A stretch of DNA of 64,000 bases from Pseudomonas muyukensis (GTDB lineage Bacteria > Pseudomonadota > Gammaproteobacteria > Pseudomonadales > Pseudomonadaceae): the NCBI RefSeq assembly GCF_019139535.1, contig NZ_CP077073.1:2756501-2820500 (forward strand). The letters run 5' to 3'. Below are positions 48,075-55,472 of this stretch, in pieces (position 1 is the first letter of the stretch; every line of letters begins with the position of its first letter). Under the pieces are notes generated by a model, which had not been told where the DNA came from, ran no database searches, and saw only the letters and a list, made by a program, of their open reading frames with translations. The position numbers and the translations under genes were made by a program.

Positions 48075-48776
48075 TCAACGTGGCATGTAGCCCAACTGCC
48101 ATGCCCGCGGCACGAACAGCGTCACCAACGCCAGCACACACGCCAGCGCGCTGCTGGCCGCCAGCGCCAGCAAGCCCAGGCGCAGCTCCAGCCAGGCGCC
48201 CAGCGCCGCCCCCAGCAACATGCCGCTCCACGGCACCAGCTGGACCCGCCAGCCATGGCGCCGCTCGCCCAGCAGCCAGCGCCCCAGGCCCCGGCCAAAG
48301 CGCGACAGCGCCCCGGTGACGTAGGTCAGCCCGATGGGCAGGCCGTTCACCTGCTCGACCACGGCATTGAGCATGCCCATGGCCAGGATCGCCGCCACCA
48401 GCGCCGGCAGCGACAGGGGCAAGGGCCAGGCCGCGGCGCCGGCCAGCAGGGCGGCGACCACCAGCAACAGCGGCGAGGCACGCCGACCGAAGCGCCGGGC
48501 CAGCAGCACGCCCAGGGCGTTGCCCAGCACGAAACTCAGGATCGCCAGGGCCAGGCGCGCCATCAGCGCCAGGTCCGCCTGGCTGATCGCCACCGCCAGG
48601 CGCGTGGTGTTGCCGCTCATGAACGAAACGAAGTCGCCCAGCGCCAGCAGGCCGATGGCATCGGTCATTCCCGCCAGCACCGACAAGCCCGCCACCAGCC
48701 CCAGGCCGACCCGCCCGCGCAAGATTTGCAGCCTGGCCCGGCGGGCGCTGTGCAGGGAAGGGGCGGTGGGCAACAT
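48075..48776 (-). CDS. DUF1275/YoaK family membrane protein
   Basis: A 233-residue inner-membrane protein of the YoaK/DUF1275 family with about six hydrophobic helices. Family features are LSVLAGMTDAIGLLALG and FVSFMSGNTTRLAVAI at the N-terminus and a conserved GLTYVTGALSRFGRGL loop. The function is unknown; some members are linked to acid or stress tolerance. The N-terminal 30 residues are basic and cytoplasmic. Confidence 0.87.
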   Translation of the reverse strand: MLPTAPSLHSARRARLQILRGRVGLGLVAGLSVLAGMTDAIGLLALGDFVSFMSGNTTRLAVAISQADLALMARLALAILSFVLGNALGVLLARRFGRRASPLLLVVAALLAGAAAWPLPLSLPALVAAILAMGMLNAVVEQVNGLPIGLTYVTGALSRFGRGLGRWLLGERRHGWRVQLVPWSGMLLGAALGAWLELRLGLLALAASSALACVLALVTLFVPRAWQLGYMPR

Positions 48777-48819
48777 GGGCAGGGTCTCCGTGATCGGGAC
48801 CTCGATGGTATACCCGCAG

Positions 48820-48903
48820 TCAGGCCCGGCGCATGACCTTGCGCATGACCACCCAGGGCAGTTCGAGCCCGAACGGCGCGCGGTAGCTCGCGGCGACCTT
48901 CAC
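48820..48903 (-). CDS. Possible 27-residue peptide or gene remnant after the DHFR-like gene
   Basis: A short frame begins with GTG seven bases after the DHFR-like stop; a GAGGAGG site lies 11 bases before it. It encodes 27 residues with PFGLELPWVVMRKVMRRA at its end. The spacing is long for initiation and no family is recognised. It could be a coupled peptide, the tail of a lost gene, or chance. The remaining intergenic bases to 48776 show nothing. Confidence 0.25.
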   Translation of the reverse strand: MKVAASYRAPFGLELPWVVMRKVMRRA

Positions 48904-48909
48904 GGCTGG

Positions 48910-49533
48910 TCAAACCTCCTCGAACGTGCCGGTACGCACCGCGCCACTGCGCTGGTAGCGGGTAATCAGCACGCCGCTGGGCGAGGCGGCGGACTCCACC
49001 AGGGTGAACGCCGCGGCCTCGGCGTCATCGCCGAACAGGCGCTTGCCGCGGCCGAGCAGCAGCGGGTGGACCAGCAGGTACAGTTCGTCCACCAGCCCGG
49101 CGGCCAATAGCTGGCGCACCAGTTCGCCGCTGCCCTGGGTCAGCAGTGGTGGGCCGTCTTGCTGCTTGAGCGCTTGCACCGCCTTGGCTACATCGGTGCC
49201 AAGGGCATGGCTGTTGTGCCAGCCGACCGAGCCGGGGTGGTGGGTGGCGACGTGCTTGGCCACGCCATTGAGCAGGTCGGCCATGGGCCGGTTTTCCGAG
49301 TCGGCCCTGACCTGTGGCCAGTAGCCGGCGAAGATGTCGTAGGTGCGCCGTCCCAGCAACAGTTCGAAGGGTTGGCTGAACAGGGCTTGCATCGCCTGGC
49401 CGAAGACCTCGTCGGCGTAGGGCGGCAGCCAGCCGCCGTGGCTGAAGCCGCCGCTGGTGTCTTCCTGCGGGCCGCCGGGGGCCTGCATGACGCCGTCCAG
49501 GGTGATGAAGGCGGCAACGATGAGCTTGCGCAT
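48910..49533 (-). CDS. Dihydrofolate reductase / RibD C-terminal family protein
   Basis: A 207-residue protein of the RibD-C/DHFR-like family (NADPH-dependent reductases of unknown substrate). The family N-terminus RKLIVAAFITLDGVMQAPGG is exact, with LLLGRRTYDIFAGYW, and LTQGSGELVRQLLAAGLVDELYLLVHPLLLG as the nucleotide/substrate core. The start at 49533 fits this N-terminus. It is divergent from a GFA protein gene; the 119-base gap shows no clear operator. Confidence 0.88.
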   Translation of the reverse strand: MRKLIVAAFITLDGVMQAPGGPQEDTSGGFSHGGWLPPYADEVFGQAMQALFSQPFELLLGRRTYDIFAGYWPQVRADSENRPMADLLNGVAKHVATHHPGSVGWHNSHALGTDVAKAVQALKQQDGPPLLTQGSGELVRQLLAAGLVDELYLLVHPLLLGRGKRLFGDDAEAAAFTLVESAASPSGVLITRYQRSGAVRTGTFEEV

Positions 49534-49652
49534 GGGGAGTGCTCCGCGGGTGGATGTGCTGGGTAGTCGAACGGCGCGCGCTGGAATCGACAGGAACCTT
49601 GAACGATAGCCTGGGCTCAACCGTTGCACGGGACAGACGCAGGAGGTGGACG

Positions 49653-50030
49653 ATGGACAAGGTGACAGGGCGCTGCCTGTGTGGGCAGCTACGCATCGAG
49701 GCGCGCGGCGAGCCACGGCGGGTCGGGCTGTGCCATTGCCTGGACTGTCGCAAGCACCATGGCGCGTTGTTCGGCGCTTCGGCGATGTTCGCCGAGGATG
49801 CTGTGCAGGTCACCGGCGAGGCGACGGCCTATGCGGGCAGGCACTTTTGCCCGCGGTGCGGGTCGTCGGTGTTCGCCCGCAGCGGCGATGAAGTGGAGGT
49901 GCACCTTGGCGCGCTGGATGAGCCGAACCGCTTCAGGCCGACCTACGAGCTGTGGGTGATACGGCGGGAGGCCTGGTTGCCGGCGTTTGCCGGCATGACG
50001 CGGTTCGAGCGCGACCGGCCGGCCCGGTAG
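49653..50030 (+). CDS. GFA (glutathione-dependent formaldehyde-activating) family protein
   Basis: A 125-residue zinc-binding protein of the GFA fold. The zinc-ligand set is present: Cys8 and Cys10 in CLCG, Cys27, Cys29 and Cys32 in CHCLDC, and Cys66 and Cys69 in CPRCGSS. Family members bind glutathione adducts, but many have no proven activity. An AGGAGG site precedes the start. Its TAG stop (50028-50030) is supplied by the first bases of a REP element (CCGGTAGGCGCC), so the REP may have inserted at or shortened the gene end; the normal length suggests little was lost. Confidence 0.88.
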   Translation: MDKVTGRCLCGQLRIEARGEPRRVGLCHCLDCRKHHGALFGASAMFAEDAVQVTGEATAYAGRHFCPRCGSSVFARSGDEVEVHLGALDEPNRFRPTYELWVIRREAWLPAFAGMTRFERDRPAR

Positions 50031-50095
50031 GCGCCAGCTCGCTGGCGAACCAGGCGACTCGGTGGATGGCACCGGCCATGCCGGTGTCGGCAGGC
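50027..50095. repeat. REP element overlapping the GFA stop codon
   Basis: GTAGGCGCCAGCTCGCTGGCGAACCAGG begins at the GFA stop and is followed by CACCGGCCATGCCGGTG. It is the same family as the copies at 7300, 14678 and 41522. Confidence 0.8.
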
Positions 50096-50107
50096 CCAGG
50101 GCGGGCG

Positions 50108-51610
50108 TTACAGCCAGTAAGTCACCGCCCACCAACCCAGGCCACCCATGACCACGGTATAGGGCAAGGCCATCCACACCATCCGCCCGTACGACAGGCG
50201 AATCAGCGGCGCGATCGCCGAGGTCAGCAGGAACAGGAACGCGGCCTGGCCATTGGGCGTAGCCACGCTCGGCAGGTTGGTGCCGGTGTTGATGGCCACC
50301 GCCAGGGTCTCGAAGTGCTCGCGGCTCATGGCGCCGTTGACGAACGCCTGCTTGACCTCGGTGATGTAGATGGTGGCGACGAACACGTTGTCGCTGATCG
50401 CCGACAGCAGGCCGTTGGCCAGGTACAGCATGCCCGGCTGCTGCTCGCTGGGCAGCGCCAGCACCCAGGCGATCAGCGGGCTGAACAGCTGCTGCTGGTG
50501 GATCACCGCGACCACCGCGAAAAACACCACCAGCAGCGCGGTGAACGGCATGGCGTCCTGGAACGCACGGCCCAGGCGGTGCTCGTCGGTGATGCCGGTG
50601 AAGGCGGTGATCAGCACGATCACCAACAGGCCGATCAGCCCGACCTCGGCGATGTGCAGGCCCAGGCAGACGATCAGGATCAGCGCGGCCAAGCCCTGCA
50701 CCACCAGGGCCACGCGCTGGGCCTGGGTGCGCGCGGCATCGTCCTCGGCGGCGTAGGCGGCCAGCACCTGGCGCACCGGCTCGGGCATCAGCGTGCCGTA
50801 GCCGAACAGGCGCAGCTTTTCCAGCAGTACGCAGGTGACCAGGCCCGCGGCCAGGACCGGCATCGACACCGGGGCGACCTGGTGGAAGAACTCGGCGAAG
50901 TGCCAACCCATCTCGTGGCCGATCAGCAGGTTCTGTGGTTCGCCCACCAGGGTGCACACGCCACCCAGCGCCGTGCCCACCGCGCCGTGCATCAGCAGGC
51001 TGCGCAGGAAGGCACGGAACTGCTCGAGGTCTTCACGGTGCAACTGGGGGATGTGCTGGTCGCTGTCCAGCGCGCTGTCTTCGCGTGGGTTGCTGCCGGA
51101 GGCGACGCGGTGGTACACGGCGTAGAAGCCCACCGCCGCGCTGATGATCACCGCGGTCACGGTCAGGGCGTCGAGGAACGCCGACAGAAACGCCGACAGC
51201 ACGCAGAACAGCAGGGCCAGCATGGCCTTGCTGCGCACGCCGAGGAGGATCCGCGAGAACAGGTACAGCAGCAGCTCCTTCATGAAGTGGATGCCGGCGA
51301 CCATGAACATCAGCAGCAGGATCACCGGGAAGTTGTGCTGCAGCTCTTGGTACAGGGCCTCGGGCGTGGTCATGCGCAGCGCCAGCGCCTCCACCAGCAG
51401 CAGGCCACCGGGCATCAACGGGTAGCACTTGAGCGCCATGCCGAGGGTGAAAATGAATTCGATCACCAGCACCCAGCCGGTGACGACCGGGCCGAGGGTC
51501 GCCAGCAGCAACGGGTTGAGGAGCAGGAACAGGCAGATGACGGCCTTGTACCAACGCGGCGACTGGCCCAGGAAGCTATGGGCGAGGGCGCCGGTCAGGG
51601 AACGGGACAT
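50108..51610 (-). CDS. nhaB: Na+/H+ antiporter NhaB
   Basis: A 500-residue inner-membrane antiporter that expels Na+ in exchange for protons, the usual family length. Many hydrophobic helices are visible. Hallmarks are [15 protein letters not shown] at the start, [24 protein letters not shown], the [10 protein letters not shown] motif, and [18 protein letters not shown] with [18 protein letters not shown] at the C-terminal half. The LysR regulator NhaR lies about 45 kb upstream in this window. The gene is divergent from a crotonase-family gene. Confidence 0.95.
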   Translation of the reverse strand: MSRSLTGALAHSFLGQSPRWYKAVICLFLLLNPLLLATLGPVVTGWVLVIEFIFTLGMALKCYPLMPGGLLLVEALALRMTTPEALYQELQHNFPVILLLMFMVAGIHFMKELLLYLFSRILLGVRSKAMLALLFCVLSAFLSAFLDALTVTAVIISAAVGFYAVYHRVASGSNPREDSALDSDQHIPQLHREDLEQFRAFLRSLLMHGAVGTALGGVCTLVGEPQNLLIGHEMGWHFAEFFHQVAPVSMPVLAAGLVTCVLLEKLRLFGYGTLMPEPVRQVLAAYAAEDDAARTQAQRVALVVQGLAALILIVCLGLHIAEVGLIGLLVIVLITAFTGITDEHRLGRAFQDAMPFTALLVVFFAVVAVIHQQQLFSPLIAWVLALPSEQQPGMLYLANGLLSAISDNVFVATIYITEVKQAFVNGAMSREHFETLAVAINTGTNLPSVATPNGQAAFLFLLTSAIAPLIRLSYGRMVWMALPYTVVMGGLGWWAVTYWL

Positions 51611-51761
51611 GAATTTGTATCCTTTTGATTCAGCAGTGGCGCAAGGTGCCCCATCAGGGCGCGGGGTGCAAGGGATCCAGTCCCGCTTTTGGCACATGCG
51701 CGGCCTTGCGGGTGCGCTAAGATCCTGTCTCGTGAATCCTTTCCCCAATGGAGTGCCGTCC

Positions 51762-52574
51762 GTGACCGAATACACCGCGTTCAAGGTTGAACTGACCGAC
51801 AACATCGCCCACGTACAGATCAACCGCCCGGAAAAGATCAACGCCATGAACGCTGCGTTCTGGGAGGAAATTGTCGAGATCTTCCAGTGGATCGACGACA
51901 CCGATGCGGTGCGCGCGGTGGTGATCAGCGGCGCTGGCAAGCATTTCTCCTCGGGCATCGACCTGATGATGCTGGCCTCCCTGGCCCAGCAACTGGGCAA
52001 GGACACCGGCCGTAACGCCCGGGTGCTGCGGCGTACCATCTTGCGTCTGCAACGTTCGTTCAACGCCGTGGACAACTGCCGCAAGCCGGTGCTGGCGGCG
52101 ATCCAGGGCTACTGCATCGGCGGCGCGATCGACCTGATTTCGGCGTGTGACATGCGTTATTGTGCCGGCGATGCGCAGTTCTCGATCAAGGAAATCGACA
52201 TGGGCATGGCTGCCGATGTCGGTACCTTGCAACGTTTGCCGCGTATCATCGGCGACGGCATCCTGCGCGAGCTGGCGTTCACCGGGCGCATGGTCGATGC
52301 CCAGGAGGCGTTGCGCATTGGCCTGGTCAACCGCGTCTATGATGACCAGGCGGCGCTGTTGGACGGGGTCTTTGCCATCGCCCGCGAGATTGCCGCAAAA
52401 TCGCCGATCGCCGTGGCCGGCACCAAGGAGATGCTCAGCTACATGCGCGACCATCGCATCGACGATGGCCTGGAGTACATCGCCACCTGGAACGCCGCCA
52501 TGCTGCAGTCCGAAGACCTGCGGGTGGCCGTGGCCGCCCACATGAGCAAACAGCAACCGACGTTCGCCGACTGA
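51762..52574 (+). CDS. Delta3,5-delta2,4-dienoyl-CoA isomerase-like crotonase
   Basis: A 270-residue crotonase-fold enzyme that probably shifts double bonds of dienoyl-CoA during beta-oxidation of unsaturated fatty acids. The oxyanion-hole segments [11 protein letters not shown] and [11 protein letters not shown] are present. The acid residues Asp124, Glu144 and Asp152 have the same 20- and 8-residue spacing as the catalytic residues of mammalian ECH1 (Asp176, Glu196, Asp204). The start is GTG at 51762 with a GGAG site nine bases upstream. It is monocistronic and followed by a MITE-like element. Confidence 0.9.
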   Translation: MTEYTAFKVELTDNIAHVQINRPEKINAMNAAFWEEIVEIFQWIDDTDAVRAVVISGAGKHFSSGIDLMMLASLAQQLGKDTGRNARVLRRTILRLQRSFNAVDNCRKPVLAAIQGYCIGGAIDLISACDMRYCAGDAQFSIKEIDMGMAADVGTLQRLPRIIGDGILRELAFTGRMVDAQEALRIGLVNRVYDDQAALLDGVFAIAREIAAKSPIAVAGTKEMLSYMRDHRIDDGLEYIATWNAAMLQSEDLRVAVAAHMSKQQPTFAD

Positions 52575-52594
52575 CCGGGTTGGCGGGCGCCTTT

Positions 52595-52738
52595 TAGGCT
52601 CTGTACGAAAAGCCTTGATACTCGTTCATGCTGCGTTGAAAACCGCCTAGCAATGCTCATGTACTCCAGTACACTGCGCTTGCTCGGCTGTTTTCGCCTT
52701 GCCTGACCTTCGTCTGAAGACTGTTCATACAGAGCCTA
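52595..52738. mobile_element. MITE-like element with 15-bp terminal inverted repeats
   Basis: A 144-bp element with ends TAGGCTCTGTACGAA and, in reverse, TAGGCTCTGTATGAA (14 of 15 match). The inside forms a long imperfect hairpin: GAAAACCGCCTAGCAATGC against GCGCTTGCTCGGCTGTTTTC around GTACTCCAGTAC. It has no coding capacity. It lies between the crotonase and nudC genes, ending 12 bases before the nudC ATG, so the nudC leader runs through it. Confidence 0.8.
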
Positions 52739-52750
52739 GGAACCCGAACC

Positions 52751-53581
52751 ATGTCAGCACGCTGGACAACCGCAGTACTCGACCCGCAGATCACCGGGGG
52801 GCTGGCCGTCGCCCGTAGCCCGGAAGGGTTCCTGATGGACGGCAACGGCGCGCTGTTCCCCCGCGACTGGCTCAAGCGCCAGGATCTCGATGTGCTGTGC
52901 GAGCATGGCATCGGTCGCTTCGACGGCCAACCGGTGTTCCTGCTCGAACTGCGCGGCGCCAGCGAAGTGCCGGGTTGTGCCTGGCAGGGGCTGCGTCGGT
53001 TCATGCTCGAAGGTGACTTCGACACCTACAGGGTGCTGGGTTATGCCGCGCAGATTGGCACTTGGGCGCGTGAGCATCGCTTTTGCGGCAGCTGCGGCCA
53101 GGCGATGACCCAGATTCGCTGGGAGCGGGCGATGTACTGCCAGGCCTGCGACTTGCGCAGCTACCCGCGTATTTCGCCGAGCATGATCGTGCTCATCACC
53201 CGCGGCGACGAGGTGCTGCTGGCGCGTTCGCCGCGCTTTGTCAGCGGGGTCTACAGCACCCTGGCCGGCTTTGCCGAGCCGGGTGAGTCGGCGGAGGAGT
53301 GCCTGGTGCGCGAGGTGCGTGAAGAGGTGGCGGTGGAGGTGAAGAACATTCAGTACGTTGGCAGTCAGTGCTGGCCGTTTCCGCATTCGATGATGCTTGG
53401 GTTTCATGCTGAGTATGCGGGGGGGGAGATTGTCATGCAGGCGGATGAGATCGAGGATGCGCAGTGGTTCAGTGTTCACGACTTGCCGCCGTTGCCGGCG
53501 GGGCGGTCGATTGCGCGGTATCTGATCGATCTGTATGTGGCGCGGCGGTTGGGGTTGGTGGAGCCTGTTTTGCCTGCCTGA
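52751..53581 (+). CDS. nudC: NADH pyrophosphatase NudC
   Basis: A 276-residue Nudix hydrolase that cleaves NAD(H) to NMN(H) and AMP and removes NAD caps from RNA. It has the N-terminal domain, a zinc ribbon (CGSCGQ...CQAC), the Nudix box ([21 protein letters not shown]-x5-E-x7-REVxEE) and the downstream specificity motif. In this motif the usual SQPWPFP reads SQCWPFPHS, with Cys in place of Pro. The start has a weak upstream site, with AGGAA near 52739; the MITE-like element ends 12 bases upstream. Confidence 0.94.
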   Translation: MSARWTTAVLDPQITGGLAVARSPEGFLMDGNGALFPRDWLKRQDLDVLCEHGIGRFDGQPVFLLELRGASEVPGCAWQGLRRFMLEGDFDTYRVLGYAAQIGTWAREHRFCGSCGQAMTQIRWERAMYCQACDLRSYPRISPSMIVLITRGDEVLLARSPRFVSGVYSTLAGFAEPGESAEECLVREVREEVAVEVKNIQYVGSQCWPFPHSMMLGFHAEYAGGEIVMQADEIEDAQWFSVHDLPPLPAGRSIARYLIDLYVARRLGLVEPVLPA

Positions 53582-53618
53582 TGCTGGTTTGCTTTGATGG
53601 TTGGTGGTTTTGATGGGA

Positions 53619-53665
53619 GCGCGCATTCATTTGCGATGTAGACGCGTAGTCAATGAATGCGTATA
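53619..53665. repeat. Short hairpin copy of the big repeat's outer motif
   Basis: GCATTCATTTGCGATGTAGACGC and its diverged reverse copy GCGTAGTCAATGAATGCGT face each other. Both resemble the outer end of the right arm of the large inverted repeat (CATTCATTGGCTATGTCGACGC). This is the leftmost part of the 997-base non-coding block 53582-54578. Confidence 0.65.
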
Positions 53666-53690
53666 TAACTTTCAAAATCCACGCTCTGGA

Positions 53691-53758
53691 AGTCAAAGTC
53701 AAAGTCAAAGTCAAAGTCAAAGTCAAAGTCAAAGTCAAAGTCAAAGTCAAAGTCAAAG
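53691..53758. repeat. AGTCAA hexamer tract, 11.3 copies
   Basis: 68 uninterrupted bases of (AGTCAA). It lies between the short hairpin copy and the left arm of the inverted repeat. A hexamer keeps reading frame, and the open frames through it on both strands are considered spurious. Confidence 0.97.
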
Positions 53759-53788
53759 ACGGTTGGCGTGGGTTTTTTCAGTTGTAAG

Positions 53789-54065
53789 TGCATACATTGG
53801 CTATGTCGACGCACAATCACCTTTCCGCCCTTACGGCGGGTTACTTTGGTCGTGGCCAAAGTAACCAAAGCCGTGGCGCTCCATTCATCCGGCCCCTACG
53901 CTTCGCTCCGGGGTTCCCTCACTCCGGCCTTGCTCCCGGGAGGACCGCGCTGTAGGGCCCATCCTGGGCCCCAGCGCTTGACGGGCATCCATGCCCGTCA
54001 CCTCCCTTCGCAAGGCCTGCGTTCGGCCTCCTGAAGTCGCGAAGTTACGGGCGGCGCCTGCACTG
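53789..54065. repeat. Left arm of a large inverted repeat
   Basis: About 275 bases that match, in inverse orientation and imperfectly, the block 54235-54514. Shared stretches include GCTATGTCGACGCACA, CCATTCATCCGGCCCCTACG, CTTCGCTCCGGGGTTCCCTC and CGGCCTCCTGAAGTCGC. The arm also has its own small dyad TTACTTTGG...CCAAAGTAA. No gene is evident in it. Confidence 0.88.
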
Positions 54066-54160
54066 GCGCAGCTAGTCGCTAGTTGAATCAGTGGGAACTC
54101 CGGATCGCATTGCGGAGCATCGCAACAAACAACACATTTCCAACTAACAAACCAAAAATC

Positions 54161-54215
54161 TCTGCTCTTGATCTGCTCTTGATCTGCTCTTGATCTGCTC
54201 TTGATCTGCTCTTGA
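54161..54215. repeat. 11-bp tandem repeat, five copies
   Basis: Five perfect copies of TCTGCTCTTGA fill 55 bases in the spacer between the two arms of the large inverted repeat. The rest of the spacer (54066-54160) is AT-richer than its surroundings and shows no gene. Confidence 0.97.
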
Positions 54216-54234
54216 TTTTGCTTCTAAGCGCGCG

Positions 54235-54514
54235 ATAGTTCAGGCGCCGCCAATTGCGACTTCAGGAGGCCGAGTGGAGTTCTTGCGTAGTGGGGCGACG
54301 GCCATGGATGGCCGTCGAGCGCTGCGCCCCAGGATGGGGCGTACAGCGCGGTCCCCACGGGAGCAAGAACGGAGCGAGGGAACCCCGGAGCGAAGCGTAG
54401 GGGCCGGATGAATGGAGCGAGCGGTTTTTGCCTACTTTTGCCCGCGTGCAAAAGTAGGTCGCCGTAAGGGCGAAAAGGTGACTGTGCGTCGACATAGCCA
54501 ATGAATGCGCATAC
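54235..54514. repeat. Right arm of the large inverted repeat
   Basis: The inverse counterpart of 53789-54065, reading out to CGTCGACATAGCCAATGAATGC. It contains an inner dyad CCTACTTTTGC...GCAAAAGTAGG where the left arm has a different TTACTTTGG...CCAAAGTAA dyad. The arms are diverged, especially in their loops, so this is not a recent perfect copy. Confidence 0.88.
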
Positions 54515-54534
54515 AAGAATCAAAACAATCACTG

Positions 54535-54574
54535 CAGATCCAGATCCAGATCCAGATCCAGATCCAGATCCAGA
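54535..54574. repeat. CAGATC hexamer tract, 6.7 copies
   Basis: 40 bases of (CAGATC) end 4 bases before the stop codon of the convergent TSUP gene (54579). It mirrors the AGTCAA tract on the other side of the block, with a different unit. Confidence 0.97.
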
Positions 54575-54578
54575 CCCG

Positions 54579-55352
54579 CTACCCAACCCAATGCTGCCAA
54601 ACCAACCGCACCGTCAACGCCAGCACCACCGCAATAAACACCGGTCGAATAAACTTGCTCCCCCCGCTAATCGCCGTCCGCGCCCCGAAAAACGCCCCGA
54701 CCATGACCGAAAGCCCCATGCACAGCCCGACGATGTAATCCACCTGCCCGGAAATGACAAACACCGTCAGCGCCGCGATATTGCTGACGAAGTTCATGCT
54801 GCGCGCCACGCCACTGGCCCGGACCAGGTCGATGGGATACAGCAGCAGGGTGCTGACGGTCCAGAACGCACCCGTGCCAGGCCCGGCGACGCCGTCGTAG
54901 AAGCCCAAGGTGAAACCCTGGGGGAACTGCCATTTCTTGCTGATCGGCGCGTCGGCGTCCAGCGGCGCCTTGGGCGTACCACCGAACAGCAGGTAAACCC
55001 CGCAGGCGAAGACGATCACCGGCAGCATCTTGTTCAACCACTCGGCAGGCATGTAGTGGGCGATCACCGCGCCGAGCAGCGCGCCCACCAGGGTGGCCAA
55101 TAGCGCCGGGCGCCACTGGGCCGGGTGGAACAGCTTGCGCCGGTAATAAGTGAAACCGGCAGTGGCCGAGCCGAAGGTGGAACTGAGCTTGTTGGTGCCC
55201 AGCACCAGGTGCGGCGGCATGCCGGCGGTGAGCAGCGCCGGCGTGGTCAGCAAGCCGCCGCCGCCGGCAATGGCATCGATGAAACCGGCGACGAAGGCGA
55301 CCAGGGCGAGGATCAGCAGGGTGAGCGGTTCTACAGTGAGTTCGAAGGGCAT
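54579..55352 (-). CDS. TSUP (TauE/SafE) family permease
   Basis: A 257-residue inner-membrane protein of the TauE/SafE (TSUP) family, proposed sulfite or organosulfonate/anion exporters. Eight hydrophobic helices are visible. The two family repeats are recognisable as AFVAGFIDAIAGGGGLLTTPALL with LGTNKLSSTFGSATAG at the N-terminus and GFYDGVAGPGTGAFWTV with FVSNIAALTVF in the second half. The start at 55352 fits the family. The gene's stop borders the CAGATC tract, so repeats begin immediately after its 3' end. Confidence 0.9.
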   Translation of the reverse strand: MPFELTVEPLTLLILALVAFVAGFIDAIAGGGGLLTTPALLTAGMPPHLVLGTNKLSSTFGSATAGFTYYRRKLFHPAQWRPALLATLVGALLGAVIAHYMPAEWLNKMLPVIVFACGVYLLFGGTPKAPLDADAPISKKWQFPQGFTLGFYDGVAGPGTGAFWTVSTLLLYPIDLVRASGVARSMNFVSNIAALTVFVISGQVDYIVGLCMGLSVMVGAFFGARTAISGGSKFIRPVFIAVVLALTVRLVWQHWVG

Positions 55353-55472
55353 GGGATAGAGGGCTTGGCGGCAGAGGGCGACAAAAGGTCGCACGCAGGG
55401 AGCGCCATGGTAATCCTCAGTGGTATGGGTTGCCAGCTCTGGCGCCTGGCAGCCCACCCCGCGTGCGGGCGG

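Noticed and set aside
51680..51720. Possible sigma-54 promoter TTGGCAC...TTGC near the crotonase gene
   Set aside because: The GG and GC elements are 15 bases apart instead of 10, so it does not fit the -24/-12 spacing.
53601..54586. Small open frames inside the repeat cassette, with QS-, DF- and GS-dipeptide runs
   Set aside because: They arise from hexamer tracts and from the two inverted arms (mirrored SPFRPYGG-type peptides); there is no ribosome binding site or family.
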